Shown: positions 28,535 through 37,827, counted from the stretch's first letter. The stretch: DNA of 64,000 nt from Rhodobacteraceae bacterium IMCC1335 (GCA_039640495.1 CP046864.1:2232001-2296000); one strand, 5' to 3'. Notes: generated by a model not told the origin, from the letters alone. Made by a program: numbers and translations.

Positions 28535-29732
28535 CTATATAGTCGCCTCGTTGCCATCTTGGAGACTCCCAGTTCTGATTAAAGACTTCATCCACTTATT
28601 AAGAATTCTATAATCGTACCCATTGCCATAGCTATTCCCAACGCCGTACGTCAGCCAGCCACCGATCTGATCAATAATCTCGCTGGGACATTCTACCGCC
28701 CTCAACCTATCACGCATTGAATGCCTGAAGCTGTGAATTGTATAACCTCGCCCAATCTTTAACTTTAGCCACTTGTTCAAGGCAGCACTTGCTGAGTTGG
28801 CATTGGTGCGTTGGCCATCATTGTAATTGGGGAAGGCAAAGCGACTATCTGTCGATTGGGCTAATATGCGCTCTGTGGCCCATTTAGACGAGCCAACAAG
28901 TGGAACCAGCCTTTTACTGCTTAAAGTTTTCAATGATCGCCAAGGATGCGGCCTGATGTTGACGCATAGAATACCATCCTGTTCCACGAAGTCTGACCTT
29001 AACAGCCCAGCGCCTTCACCCAAGCGTATGCCCGTGTCAGCTATCAGAGCAATAAGCCACCGCTTTTCATCATCAGCTTTATAACACTTCTGTTGAACCT
29101 TCTCGATGTCTTCAGGCTTTACCGGAATGCGTTTCTTAACCCCTTGACTTGGATCAAAATAGACATTCGAGAAAGGGTTGACGATTGATAGCCCAAACTC
29201 ACTCAGGGCTAGGTTGATAACGGCTCTTACAGTACCAAACACCCTTGCTACAGATGCTCCATTCAGCCCTTTGGCGAATAGATAATCACGGAACTTCGTA
29301 GCATCAGACCGAACATATTCGTCGAGGTTTTTCATTCCACAGCAATCAATCAGATAGCCGCAACAGCGCCGTACAGCAGCCTCAAACGTTGGTGGACGAT
29401 GATTGCCTTTTAATCGCAGATAAACAGCCACAGCTGCTTTCAACGAATGGGTATCTACAGAAGCCTCAGCTGCTGGCTCTTGAACGGCATCAGCGAGTAA
29501 ATGCTTGCCTGGTAAATCTTCGGAGGAAATCCGCAGAATATGCCAATGCCTGTCTAACTTAGAGGCATCACTCATGGCCCTAACACGAGCATCCTTGATG
29601 GATTTGGTTCTTAAAGAATAAGCAATCCTACCCGTTCTGTAATGCCGCCGTAAATCTGCGGGTACTCGACGGGAGAAATACCAAACGCCGCTTTTTTTGG
29701 AATGTGCAACTATTAGATTTGGTTGCCAGCAT
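28535..29732 (-). pseudogene. tyrosine recombinase (integrase), frameshifted near its start
   Basis: About 395 residues of a phage-type tyrosine integrase. The catalytic set is visible: Arg in IADTGIRLGEGAGL, His-x-x-Arg in IHSFRHSMRDRL, a His/Trp-region GGWLTYGVGNSYGNGY with the nucleophilic Tyr. The native ATG (29732) leads into a run of seven A where the sister copy at 26100 has five A and a G; reading past it needs a one-base shift. A start further out (29758) keeps the frame but replaces the first ~20 residues. It may be inactive or use that alternative start. Its start lies 62 bases from attachment copy 1, and it is transcribed away from it. Confidence 0.75.
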
Positions 29733-29779
29733 GGTCTACGGCTCACTATCAAAGTCAAAATAGTGAGGTATTACAATGC
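29556..29779 (-). repeat. inverted repeat carrying integrase 5' end, right copy
   Basis: Partner of 26053-26275. Contains the promoter and first ~58 codons of the integrase above. Confidence 0.85.
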
Positions 29780-29793
29780 ATTGGCTTGGATTA

Positions 29794-29809
29794 TGGTGCC
29801 CCCACACGG
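29794..29809 (+). repeat. attachment-site repeat copy 1 (TGGTGCCCCCACACGG)
   Basis: First of five direct copies (also 32741, 45982, 56186, 57892). The complement, CCGTGTGGGGGCACCA, has the layout of a tRNA 3' end: five T-stem bases, seven acceptor bases, discriminator A and CCA. No tRNA body follows any copy here, so the intact gene probably lies to the right of the window. Confidence 0.8.
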
Positions 29810-30244
29810 GGTTGGTTCCTTAGTAAGGCCCCTAGCAGACTCCCGTCTTTAACGATATCAAGAGCTTAGCCACCAATGACCTGGGTTGTCTAGGGCACAT
29901 TTGGTGGCCTCTGTGGTGGCCTGAGATTGGGTCCCATGCTGGCCGAAGTGGGCTCCGGTGGCTTTGGAAAACAATGGTTTTCAAAAAGGGGGCTAAAGGT
30001 CGCCTGTTGTTGTTGCTGTTGTCCGGCCAGATGTAGACTTAAGATGCCGTGGATTGCGCACGTGCGTCCGTTGCGCATCAAGTTTCTATGGAGCACCTGT
30101 GTAATGTTGGGTAGTTTGGTTTCTGAAGTACTCTATAGAAAACTCATGCGCATCATGCGCACAGACGCATTGTTAACGTCAGACCTCGTGATAATTATCT
30201 GGATGACAGACGTGGGTTTAAAAAGGGAAACGGGTGGTAAAACT
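29810..30244. other. non-coding stretch
   Basis: No credible gene. A longer open frame through 29927 contains a run of Cys from a TTG/CTG-rich tract and lacks a coding pattern before 30245. Confidence 0.5.
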
Positions 30245-30514
30245 ATGGAGCCAGGTGAGACAGTTATTAACTCACGTGTAAGGCGGCTTGCTGAGTATCT
30301 GGAGATCGATCTGATGGTTGCACAGGAACTTTATTACCGAAGTGGGCTTGATAATTCGATCGATGGCCGGGAGCACAAAGCCCGCAAAGAAGAACTTGAG
30401 CACCTTAGATCGCTTCGAAAAGCACTAGCTAAACATTCACCAAAGTTTGAGCACCAGGATGTTATTCAAACCACCTTTCGGATTGATGGTTTCAATCTCC
30501 CATATCATACGTGA
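30245..30514 (+). CDS. small hypothetical protein
   Basis: 89 residues from ATG 30245. The sequence is highly charged and helical (RRLAEYLEIDLMVAQELYYR, HKARKEELEHLRSLRKALAK), resembling small DNA-associated or regulatory phage proteins, but I recognise no family. The upstream extension of the frame to 29927 is not coding-like. Its orientation faces the IS6 insertion. Confidence 0.5.
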   Translation: MEPGETVINSRVRRLAEYLEIDLMVAQELYYRSGLDNSIDGREHKARKEELEHLRSLRKALAKHSPKFEHQDVIQTTFRIDGFNLPYHT

Positions 30515-30613
30515 AGGCCCCTTTAATTGTAGTCTCGTTTTCTTATGGCAGACCTCGCGGATCGATATGGCTTCACGAAACCTGACTCTATGGTGCTGTA
30601 AGACTAATTAAAA

Positions 30614-31430
30614 GGATGCTGTCAGACAAACGAGCCCAAGCATCAGTATTCATTTGACGGCTATATTCTATGGGGTCACTAAAGAACGCCACTCGATGAG
30701 AGCTGCGTCACGGTTAAACTTGAAAGTACTTCGTTTTGAGAGTGACCTTTGTGAGTTAAATAGATTGTGAAACGAGGTATGGATTGAAGCGAACTTTTGT
30801 AGACTGTGCATTCGTCTAAACTGAAGCATCGCACGTTCTCGTCGTCGAAACGGTAAGTGTGAATTCTCAACTCTGTTATTTGTCCATCGCTTGGTGACTT
30901 GCTTTTCTGAACAGCCTAGCTCTTTTGCTGCTGCACTATAGGAGCGAAGCTTATCTGTGACGATCTCGTTTGGTGATCCATAGCGCCGCATGGCTTTCTT
31001 CATAAACTTTAAAGCGGCTTTTTTATCTCTCTTTTTGGTGACATAGCTTTCTAGCACCTCGCCCTCATGATCGACTGCACGCCATAGGTCATGTCTTTCC
31101 CCATTTATCTTCACAAAGACTTCATCCAGGTGCCATTTCCAATTACTGGACTGCATGCCCCCTGCTCTTCGCTTTTTAATTTCGCTTGCGAACTTAGAGC
31201 CAAACCAGTGCCACCAGTAGCGGACAGTTTCATAGCTTACGTCCACGCCTCGTTCATGCAGAAGATCTTCTACATTTCTCAGTGAGAGTGGAAATCTCAC
31301 ATACAGCATCACCGCAAGTTGGATGATCTCTTGACTGGTTTTGAAGTAGCGAAAGGATACAGGATTGGGCATGTCACAGAAGTTAATTTCCAAGATGCTG
31401 TCGGGCAAGGTGGTTTATTCTGACAGAGCC
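30614..31430 (-). mobile_element. IS6-family insertion sequence
   Basis: About 817 bp. Imperfect terminal inverted repeats: GCTGTCAGACAAACGAGCC at the left and GGCTCTGTCAGAATAAACC (complement of the right end). No 8-bp target duplication is seen (AATTAAAA versus TACGGACG), which fits replicative rearrangement or later deletion. The right end abuts a fragment of a phage scaffold gene, so the insertion or a deletion from it removed the rest of that gene. Confidence 0.8.
30668..31372 (-). CDS. IS6-family transposase
   Basis: 234 residues from ATG 31372 (MPNPVSFRYF, the usual IS6 start); a longer frame to 31408 exists. DDE catalytic core: WHLDEVFVKINGERHDLWRA (first D), EIVTDKLRSY (second D), and the Glu in NNRVENSHLPFRRRER. 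LSLRNVEDLLHERGVDVSYE is the IS6 N-terminal HTH. The frame is intact, so it may be active. It catalyses cointegrate-type transposition and can drive deletions next to it. Confidence 0.9.
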   Translation of the reverse strand: MPNPVSFRYFKTSQEIIQLAVMLYVRFPLSLRNVEDLLHERGVDVSYETVRYWWHWFGSKFASEIKKRRAGGMQSSNWKWHLDEVFVKINGERHDLWRAVDHEGEVLESYVTKKRDKKAALKFMKKAMRRYGSPNEIVTDKLRSYSAAAKELGCSEKQVTKRWTNNRVENSHLPFRRRERAMLQFRRMHSLQKFASIHTSFHNLFNSQRSLSKRSTFKFNRDAALIEWRSLVTP

Positions 31431-31496
31431 TACGGACGAAATAGTGCCTACACCAAAGATGTTGAACAAAAATTAGGCAGATCATCAATATTTTAA
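31431..31496 (+). pseudogene. 3' end of T7-like scaffold gene cut by IS6
   Basis: Twenty-one codons (NSAYTKDVEQKLGRSSIF and stop) equal to the C-terminus of the scaffold protein at 36847-37560 with two or three changes. Everything upstream has been replaced by IS6. Confidence 0.85.
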
Positions 31497-31702
31497 ATTT
31501 GTTACGTCAGGTAACACTTTGACACTTTAGATAACGATCAGATGATTAAACCCTAACTTCATTACGCATAGTGTTAGATTAAGGCTGGCTTTCGTCAATG
31601 GTTGGGGAAGTCAGCCTTTCCTCCAGAAACGCGTTCCCTCGCGTTTCACGGTTAGTAACTGGCTGGCCTTCTTGATGGGTCAGCCATTTTTACAATGTTC
31701 TC
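31497..31702 (+). repeat. scaffold-3' terminator module, copy 1
   Basis: Similar to 37561-37760 and 47573-47780. Three hairpins in series: AAGGCTGGCTT/AAGTCAGCCTT (31581-31618), AAACGCG/CGCGTTT (31628-31647), and TGGCTGGCC/GGGTCAGCCA followed by five T (31660-31690). The first and third look like intrinsic terminators. Begins with the shared GGTAACACTTTGACAC. Confidence 0.85.
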
Positions 31703-31759
31703 TCAAAGCCCCACCTGCGTCGCCAGCGTCATCAGTAAAGCCATCAGTAATGTGCGCAT
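31703..31759 (-). pseudogene. truncated signal-peptide start (MRTLL...)
   Basis: Eighteen codons reading MRTLLMALLMTLATQVGL, a signal-peptide-like start cut by the terminator module. A second version (MRTLLIALQMTLATQAGA) is at 48630-48704 and a weaker match lies beside module copy 3 at about 47791-47815. Probably remnants of one secreted-protein family. Confidence 0.45.
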
Positions 31760-31768
31760 GTGGTTAAA

Positions 31769-32218
31769 TTAGCGATCTTCAAGGCTCGTCAACAGTGTCA
31801 TTAGCCGTTCTTCTACCGCAGCCTCCTCAAAACGCTCCTCAATACAGCCATCATCTTTAACCCAATCTAATTTATAATTTGTGTAAATCTCTCCTTTGGG
31901 CTTCAATCCGTGGCAATCATCAAAAGTACCTAAAGTCATAGTAACCATTCCCGGAAAAGACTCGGCCTTGCTAAAAACACGGCATCCGCAGTTACCACAA
32001 AAATGCGACGTAACGGGCATCCCGCTTCCGCCGGTAAATTCATAGGTAGAAGTATCGCCTTCAATGATAATTTCATCTTCGGAGTAAAATGCTGCAACGG
32101 CGAAGGTGCCAGTCAATCTTCTACACCTTTCACAATTACATTTTCCTACCATCATAGGGTCTAAGTCACTTTTGAATTTTATGGCACCACAATGGCAGCC
32201 ACCCGTTTGTTTACTCAT
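31769..32218 (-). CDS. GFA/CENP-V-domain zinc protein
   Basis: 149 residues from ATG 32218, which follows GGAGTG. The GFA fold (formaldehyde-activating-enzyme-like) has its two zinc sites: CHCGAIKF and CNCERCRRLTG at the N-terminus, then FCGNCGCRVFSK near residue 80. Members bind glutathione adducts or unknown thiols; real formaldehyde activity is doubtful for most. A related gene is at 52672-53124 (shared C-terminus D(D/N)GCI(E/S)ERFEEAAV). The upstream region shares a promoter-like block with the gene at 48709. Lies at the right end of element A. Confidence 0.87.
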   Translation of the reverse strand: MSKQTGGCHCGAIKFKSDLDPMMVGKCNCERCRRLTGTFAVAAFYSEDEIIIEGDTSTYEFTGGSGMPVTSHFCGNCGCRVFSKAESFPGMVTMTLGTFDDCHGLKPKGEIYTNYKLDWVKDDGCIEERFEEAAVEERLMTLLTSLEDR

Positions 32219-32242
32219 TTCAAACACTCCGTTGATTTGCCT

Positions 32243-32274
32243 CAGAATAACGCCGCGCAGAAATATGTGGAGTC
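32243..32274 (-). promoter_or_regulatory. shared upstream block of GFA gene
   Basis: On the minus strand GACTCCACA, then ATTTC-like bases, then GCGTTATTCTG. The same order and spacing occur before the gene at 48709 (49036-49067). GACTCCACA alone also precedes the gene starting at 51034. Likely a promoter/operator common to these genes. Confidence 0.5.
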
Positions 32275-32740
32275 CCAAATTTCTCGGAAAGGTTCACACG
32301 ACCCCACGGCTTATCGTGGTTAGATTGTGGTCAAACCCATCTTTAATACTCTAAGTTATTGATTTATATATGATGGGTGGCGGACAGACAGGGACCCGAT
32401 AGCAAGGAACATTTTCAACCCCTTGAAATCACTATTCTAATTTGTATTAGAGCAGCGCCTTGCAATTTGCTACAAACCTTTTCCCAAAAACCCGGCCCTT
32501 GGCCCGCGGCCCGTGATGCCTACCCGTAATCCCGAGCGCGTGCGCGATTAAACTTGGTGTTTTAGGTGAAAAAACGTGGCGGGCCCCTGAAGGTTTTTAG
32601 GCGCGCTGCTTTTTAAATGCGTAAGACGAAACGCGCCAGATGAGGACAAAATTAAAATCAAGCAGGGGGTTTTTGTAACCCATATGTAACCCACAGGAAA
32701 GGTGGATATGCTCAAAAATACTCTAAGTCATTGATTTTAA
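32275..32740. other. non-coding right end of element A
   Basis: No gene seen. It contains CTCTAAGTTATTGATTT (32349) and again CTCTAAGTCATTGATTT just before attachment copy 2; the same motif precedes copy 4. An 11-bp tandem TGTAACCCATA/TGTAACCCACA lies at 32674-32695. Confidence 0.5.
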
Positions 32741-32756
32741 TGGTGCCCCCACACGG
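32741..32756 (+). repeat. attachment-site repeat copy 2
   Basis: TGGTGCCCCCACACGG, identical to copy 1. Boundary between elements A and B. Confidence 0.8.
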
Positions 32757-33326
32757 CCTTTTTTATGTGGTGGTTCCTTCAATAGGCACCAACCTACTGA
32801 ATACGTTTTGTTTACCTATAGTTTTCCCGAGGCTTTTCTCCAAGAGCAAACTGATTTTGTCCTACGGTTTGTCCTACGGCGTGCCTAAAGGGGGGAAGAT
32901 GACAACTCAGATATTGAATTGAGGCATTCAGATTTTTGTTTGTAAATTATTTACTAATTTCTCAGAGCAGGTTCGATTTGAAGTTGGAGTTTGCAGTTCT
33001 GAATAGTTACCGCTGGGCCCACAATGTATCTCTGTGTGTGGAAGGCTGGGAACCGCAGCTTTTGATAAAGTTTACTGATGGCGACCAGCAGGGCTTTAAA
33101 AAAAATCAGGTGGGGGTGATGCACCTAAAGAAGACCAGTAGGTTACCTTAGGTTATCCTATAGGTGACCTATAAGTTATACCTTACTTACCTCCCCCTCA
33201 CTCTTATCTAAATATTTATATCCCCTCGTCCTCCCCTTTAAGTGCAACTAACAAAATTGGTCTTTAAAGAGGGGTGGCAACTAAGTTTGGTCTATCACCT
33301 TAAGTCGGAACTTTAGGTATAACTTT
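32757..33326. other. non-coding left end of element B
   Basis: No credible gene. A perfect tandem 12-mer, TTTGTCCTACGG twice (32856-32879), lies about 100 bases after the attachment copy. At 33140-33185 is a run of ~10-bp spaced repeats (TAGGTTACCT, TAGGTTATCC, TATAGGTGACC, TATAAGTTATACC) that could be protein-binding or phage-promoter sites. The integrase expected here is missing. Confidence 0.5.
32856..32879 (+). repeat. perfect tandem 12-bp repeat TTTGTCCTACGG
   Basis: Two adjacent identical copies. Positioned like the doublets next to attachment copies 3 and 5, where they lie at an integrase start; here the integrase is absent. Confidence 0.6.
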
Positions 33327-33902
33327 AAGTACGCTGAAAAAGGGTCGTTCCCGCTCTATGATGAATACCAATACATGCAGGGCAAATTCATTCAGACTTT
33401 ACCTGACTGGGTTAAGGCGAAAATCCATGAACAAGGTATTCGCAATTCGCACCTAACCAGCATTGCTCCGACTGGCACCATATCACTGACAGCCGACAAT
33501 GTTTCATCAGGCATCGAACCGCCATTCTCACTTTTCTACGACCGCACCATCACCAAGTTTGATGGTCACAGCGTAGAGCGCGTAGAAGACTTTGCGTACA
33601 CCCAAGGTATTCACGGGCGCACAGCTAATGAGATTAGCGCAGAGGAACACCTGTCGGTTCTGGCATTGGTTTCACAATACGTGGACAGCGCGGTTTCAAA
33701 GACTTGTAACGTGGGTGCCAATGTCAGCTACGAAGACTTCAAGGACCTTTACTACAATGCTTGGAAGCAAGGGTGCAAAGGCATCACGACCTTTAGAGCG
33801 GCTGGTAAAAGATATGGCGTTTTAAATGAAGTGAAAGCACCAGAAGCTAACGCTGAGGCTTGCTACATAGACCCAGAGACTGGGAAAAAAAGCTGCGAGT
33901 AA
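33327..33902 (+). pseudogene. C-terminal fragment of phage class II (B12-dependent) ribonucleotide reductase
   Basis: About 190 residues of the NrdJ-type large chain: GIRNSHLTSIAPTGTISLTA (substrate-site loop), NVSSGIEPPFSLFYDRTI, and DSAVSKTCNVGANVSYEDF, KGITTFRAAGKR near the end. No start codon or N-terminal two thirds (including the active-site Cys loop) are present. This enzyme is a signature of T7-like roseophages, in which it lies upstream of structural genes, the same order as here. Short terminal sequence retains CYIDPETGKKSCE. Confidence 0.87.
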
Positions 33903-33996
33903 ACCTAGAGGCTTGCTCTTTCATCAGGGCAAGCCTGTGTTGCAACCTAAAATTTCCTTATTATGATACTTAAAAGCATCACGATAGAGTTCTAAG

Positions 33997-34698
33997 TTGA
34001 AAAGAGAAAACCCAAAAACTGGCAAACCATTTAAACATGGGGATGTCCGAGAAGATGGCTATATCTTTTGGACGTATGAATTAAAACTGAGACAAGATGG
34101 TACTTTTTATGAGAAGTGGCGTTCTCCAGAAGTCTTTAAAAAAATAAAAGAAAAAGAGGCCCTTAGGGAACGAAAAAGCAATAAGGGGAAAAGACCGACA
34201 AACCCCCTAACTCAAAAACCCTACAAACGTGGAGATGTAACTGAGGAAGGACTAATTTTTTGGGCAACTGATGATTATGCTCCTTTAGATGAAGAAGGGC
34301 AAAGTAGGCCAATATTTGTTACAGAACGTGAGTTTGAGAGGAAAAAACAGTTAGAGCTCAACAAACAAATTGAAAGATTTAAGGACTTTAACTACTTTAT
34401 AACGAGCAGATTTAAACGGGCTCAAGGAAGAGCAAAAAGAAAAAAGCTAAAGTTTTCCATAACTGAAGACTACCTCAAATCGATTTACCCATCAGACGGA
34501 TTATGCCCAGTACTTGGCGTTAAAATGGAAGCTCTAGGCGACAGAATAAACTCGGCCTCACTAGACAGAATAGATAATGAAAAAGGCTACGAAGAAGGAA
34601 ATGTAAATTGGATTTGCATGAGAGCAAACAGGGTAAAAGGAACAGCAACAGATGAAGAGATTCTTGCTTTAGCCGAGTTCATTAGACGTCAAAAATAA
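33997..34698 (+). CDS. phage HNH (His-Me finger) endonuclease
   Basis: 233 residues from TTG 33997. The C-terminal third has the zinc/HNH-like core found in phage homing endonucleases: LCPVLGVKMEALG, SASLDRIDNEKGYEEGNVNW and RANRVKGTATDEEI. The N-terminal part contains two copies of a basic NPxTxKPxKxGDVxExG motif (KTGKPFKHGDVREDG, LTQKPYKRGDVTEEG) that look like DNA-binding modules. Located between RNR and portal genes, a typical homing-endonuclease position. Lower GC than the neighbours. Confidence 0.8.
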   Translation: MKRENPKTGKPFKHGDVREDGYIFWTYELKLRQDGTFYEKWRSPEVFKKIKEKEALRERKSNKGKRPTNPLTQKPYKRGDVTEEGLIFWATDDYAPLDEEGQSRPIFVTEREFERKKQLELNKQIERFKDFNYFITSRFKRAQGRAKRKKLKFSITEDYLKSIYPSDGLCPVLGVKMEALGDRINSASLDRIDNEKGYEEGNVNWICMRANRVKGTATDEEILALAEFIRRQK

Positions 34699-34798
34699 AC
34701 AATGCCTGAAGCTATACGCTTTATGTAAATTCACCAAGATTTTACCTATCCATTTAAATAACTTTAAATTCTGTTTGTTGCACTAAAGAGGAATAAAA

Positions 34799-34975
34799 TT
34801 GTTTCCACATATTTCCAATGAGTTAATGGAAGAACTTAATCAACGCTTCCCCAATAAATCACCAGAGTTATCTGAGACACACGCTGACCTTATATGGCGC
34901 GGTGGACAGCGTTCAGTCGTAGAATTTCTACAAAAAATTTTTGAAGAGCAATCCTCTTCCCAATTAGGAGAATAG
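34799..34975 (+). CDS. small phage protein
   Basis: 58 residues from TTG 34799 with AGAGGAAT upstream. Acidic (ELMEELNQRFPNKSPELSET, RSVVEFLQKIFEEQ). It stands between the RNR/HNH block and the connector-adjacent gene, where T7-like marine phages carry small proteins of this size. The following gene begins 3 bases later. Confidence 0.6.
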   Translation: MFPHISNELMEELNQRFPNKSPELSETHADLIWRGGQRSVVEFLQKIFEEQSSSQLGE

Positions 34976-34978
34976 CCA

Positions 34979-35214
34979 ATGTGCTTTTTCAATAGTAGCC
35001 CATCGGCTCCCGAACCTGCCCCGCCACCCGCAGCGCCAGCCGCTGGTAACCCAGTGTTGACGAATATGTACGACCCGTCATCGCCTGAGAGTGGTATGGC
35101 CGCAGAGAAAGGCGCTGTATCAAACAAAGCCAAGGGAACATCCCAGCTTAAAGTAGACTTGGACCCCACCGTTCATCGATGGGTAAAGCTACAGGTTTGC
35201 AGATAAACAAGTGA
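34979..35214 (+). pseudogene. small Pro/Ala-rich phage virion-associated protein, frameshifted at 3' end
   Basis: Starts MCFFNSSPSAPEPAPPPAAP and continues to LKVDLDPTV. The current frame then gives an unrelated tail, but the third frame from 35179 reads MGKATGLQINK and stops at 35214, the ending expected of this family in T7-like phages. A single-base indel near 35176 explains both. The portal gene starts 9 bases on. Confidence 0.6.
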
Positions 35215-35222
35215 GATAGCCA

Positions 35223-36765
35223 ATGAGTATGGGTACTGCCGAAAGCAGATACCGCCAACTTGAAACCACCCGCCAATCATACCTCGACAGAGCCAGAGAT
35301 TGTTCAGAGCTAACCATTCCATCGCTTATCCCACAGGATACTCATAACGAGACAAGCGACCTCTACACGCCTTATCAGGGCATAGGTGCCAGAGGGGTGA
35401 ATAACCTAGCCTCAAAACTATCCTTGGCTCTCATGCCCCCTAACGCACCGTTCTTTCGTTTCATGGTTGAGCCTTACACGCTCAAGGAAATGGCCCAAGA
35501 ACCTGCGGCTCGCACCAATGTTGAAAAACAGTTGGGCGAATATGAACGGGCTGTGATGAATGAGATTGAAAGTGCGGGTGACAGAGTTGCGGTACATGAA
35601 GCACTTAAACACTTAATCGTCGGCGGTAATGTCCTCGTACATATCGGCGCTGATAAAATCAGAGTATTCCACCTCGACAGTTACGTTGTCTCGCGCGCGC
35701 CCAATGGTGATGTGCTTGAGGTCGTAACAGTTGAACACGTTTCGCCAAACGCTTTGGACAAGGCAACAGCTGCTAATATTCAAGGCAAGCTAGAGGGCGA
35801 CGAAAAGACCGTTGAGATATTCACGCACATTGAGCGTAAGAACTCTTTCTTTAACGTCTACCAAGAGGTCAAAGGCAGCGTCATCGCTGGTTCCAAAGGT
35901 AAATACAAAGCTGACAGCGTACCTTTCCTACCCCTTCGCTTTAGTCGAATTGATGGTGAGGATTATGGGCGTGGCTTTGTTGAGGAACTCCTTGGCGACC
36001 TACGCTCACTGGAAGCCTTAAGCCAAGCAATCGTTGAAGGCGCAGCCGCCGCAGCCAAAGTCTTATTCATGGTGAACCCTAACGGTACAACCAGAATGCG
36101 GACAATCGCTCAGGCTGAGAACACAGCAATTATTGAAGGGAACCGCACCGATGTTTCGGTTTTACAGATGGATAAGTTCAATGATTTTCGCGTGGCTTAT
36201 CAGGCCATGCAGGGCATTGAAGAACGCCTTTCTCAACAGTTCATGTTACAAAGCTTTATCCAGCGTAACGGTGAGCGTGTCACTGCGGAAGAAATCAGAT
36301 ACCTAGCTGGTGAGCTAGAAGACACCCTGTCGGGCATCTACTCAATTCTGTCACAAGAATTTCAGCTGCCCTACGTGAACCGCAAGATTGAGGTTTTAAC
36401 CAAAGCCAACAAGCTGCCCAAACTTCCAGATAACATTGTGAAACCCACAATCGTTACTGGTATGGAAGCCTTGGGGCGTGGGCATGACCTGCGCAAGCTG
36501 GACCTGTTCATACAGGGCATAGCTCAGGCGTTAGGCCCAGAAGTCTTGCAGCAATATGAACCTACAAGATTACATCAAACGCCGCGCAACAGCGCTTGGC
36601 ATTGATACTGAGGGTTTAATCAAATCAGAAGAACAGATCGCCCAAGAGATGCAGCAAGCACAGCTACAACAGGTGGCAATGCAAGCTGGTCCAAACGCAA
36701 TCCAAGAGGGCGTCAAAGCATTAGGAAATTCATATGTCGAATCCCAAAGACAAACAGCAGAATGA
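35223..36765 (+). pseudogene. T7-like portal (head-tail connector) protein, frameshifted near C-terminus
   Basis: Residues 1-~445 run intact from 35223 (QSYLDRARDCSELTIPSLIP, GARGVNNLASKLSLALMPPN, RFSRIDGEDYGRGFVEELLG, IQRNGERVTAEEIRYLAGEL), the classic gp8 portal pattern. At about 36553 the frame changes. The true C-terminus, MNLQDYIKRRATALGIDTEG to a stop at 36765, lies one frame over. A single inserted base (or two deleted) would explain this. Portals form the dodecameric DNA channel in the capsid vertex. The truncated product would lose about 70 residues. Confidence 0.85.
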
Positions 36766-36844
36766 AGCTGAGGCTAAAACCAAAAAGCCTTTAGCTGCAC
36801 CCGCCGTGGTTAAGAGCAATCCCATTAAACGGGAAGATTTCTAA
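36734..36844 (+). CDS. small basic phage protein between portal and scaffold
   Basis: 36 residues (MSNPKDKQQNEAEAKTKKPL ... IKREDF), starting inside the portal 3' end and ending 2 bases before the scaffold start. Lysine-rich and probably unstructured. Position and size suggest a virion-assembly accessory protein, but this is inference. Confidence 0.5.
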   Translation: MSNPKDKQQNEAEAKTKKPLAAPAVVKSNPIKREDF

Positions 36845-36846
36845 AC

Positions 36847-37560
36847 ATGGCAGAAAGCATCACAATCACAGAAGACCCGACTGGCCCTGAGGCTCAAATA
36901 GCCGCTGAACAGGATAACTCGTCTGCTCGACCTGAATGGTTGCCAGAAAAGTTCCAATCCCCAGAAGACCTTGCAAAGTCATATGCAGAACTTGAAAAGA
37001 AATTGTCATCTCCAACGGATGAAAATGCACAAGCTGATGAAGCAAAGGTGGAAGATTCACCTCAAAGTGAAACAGCTGACTTTTCCAAGTTTGCAACGGA
37101 ATTTGCGGACAAGGGAGCCTTAACCGATGACAGCTACGCTGAGTTGGAAAAGATGGGTTACCCCAAAGAAATGGTCGAGACATACATCAAGGGAATGCAA
37201 TCTGCGCAGTCGGCTGATGCAGAAGCAGTTATGTCAGTTGCTGGTGGGTCAGACGGTTACAAAGAACTGACCGACTGGGCTAAAGGCAACATGGATGAAG
37301 CTGAGTTAAAGATTTACAACCAGATGGTTGAGACAGGTACGGATAACGCCAAGGTTGCTGTTGAGTGGCTGATGGCCAGACGCGAAGCGGTAGAAGGCTC
37401 AGAGCCAAACCTGCTTCAAGGCAAAGCACAGGCTGCGGCGAAGGATGAATTTAGGTCCACAGCTGAGGTTGTGGCCGCAATGAAAGATAAGCGGTACGGG
37501 AGCGATAGTGCTTACACCAAAGATGTTGAACAAAAATTAGGCAGATCATCAGTATTTTAA
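36847..37560 (+). CDS. T7-like capsid assembly scaffold protein
   Basis: 237 residues, acidic and mostly helical, like T7 gp9. The typical N-terminal stretch RPEWLPEKFQSPEDLAKSY is followed by an acidic linker, and the C-terminus (STAEVVAAMKDKRYG, KDVEQKLGRSSVF) is conserved in roseophages. Scaffolds guide capsid assembly and leave the prohead. The gene is intact, but the major capsid gene expected next is missing; a terminator-rich module follows instead. A 3' fragment of a second copy is at 31431. Confidence 0.87.
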   Translation: MAESITITEDPTGPEAQIAAEQDNSSARPEWLPEKFQSPEDLAKSYAELEKKLSSPTDENAQADEAKVEDSPQSETADFSKFATEFADKGALTDDSYAELEKMGYPKEMVETYIKGMQSAQSADAEAVMSVAGGSDGYKELTDWAKGNMDEAELKIYNQMVETGTDNAKVAVEWLMARREAVEGSEPNLLQGKAQAAAKDEFRSTAEVVAAMKDKRYGSDSAYTKDVEQKLGRSSVF

Positions 37561-37760
37561 ATTTGTGACGTTAGGTAACACTTTGACACTCAAATAAGTG
37601 AGGCGAACTTCAGAGGTGAAGCGTTTATTACCAGTGGATGTTTCACCGACTGGCTTCCGTCAATGGTTGGGGAAGCCAGTCTCCCTCTTTGAAACGCATT
37701 TCCTCGCGTTTCACTGTTCTCAACTGGCTGGCCTTCTGAATAGGTCAGCCATTTTTTATT
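37561..37760 (+). repeat. scaffold-3' terminator module, copy 2
   Basis: Same layout as copies 1 and 3 with more divergence: GGTAACACTTTGACAC, a hairpin CTGGCTTCC/GGAAGCCAG (about 37648-37680), AAACGCATTTCC/GCGTTT region, and GGCTGGCC/AGGTCAGCC followed by six T (37727-37760). In this copy it follows the intact scaffold gene, so it is the natural scaffold-capsid intergenic region. Confidence 0.85.
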
Positions 37761-37827
37761 TCACCTAATCAATTTTCAAGAACATCTGGCGGGGCGTCAT
37801 GCCCCGTCAATTTACAAGGATATTATT

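Noticed and set aside
29927..30244. Long N-terminal extension of the 30245 gene with six Cys in a row
   Set aside because: It arises from a TTG/CTG-rich tract and shows no coding pattern; ATG 30245 is the better start.
30606..31438. 8-bp target duplication of the IS6 element
   Set aside because: The flanks AATTAAAA and TACGGACG differ, so no duplication is claimed.
36540..36565. Programmed frameshift in the portal gene
   Set aside because: No slippery heptamer is present at the site, and the neighbouring phage gene also has an indel, so mutation is simpler.
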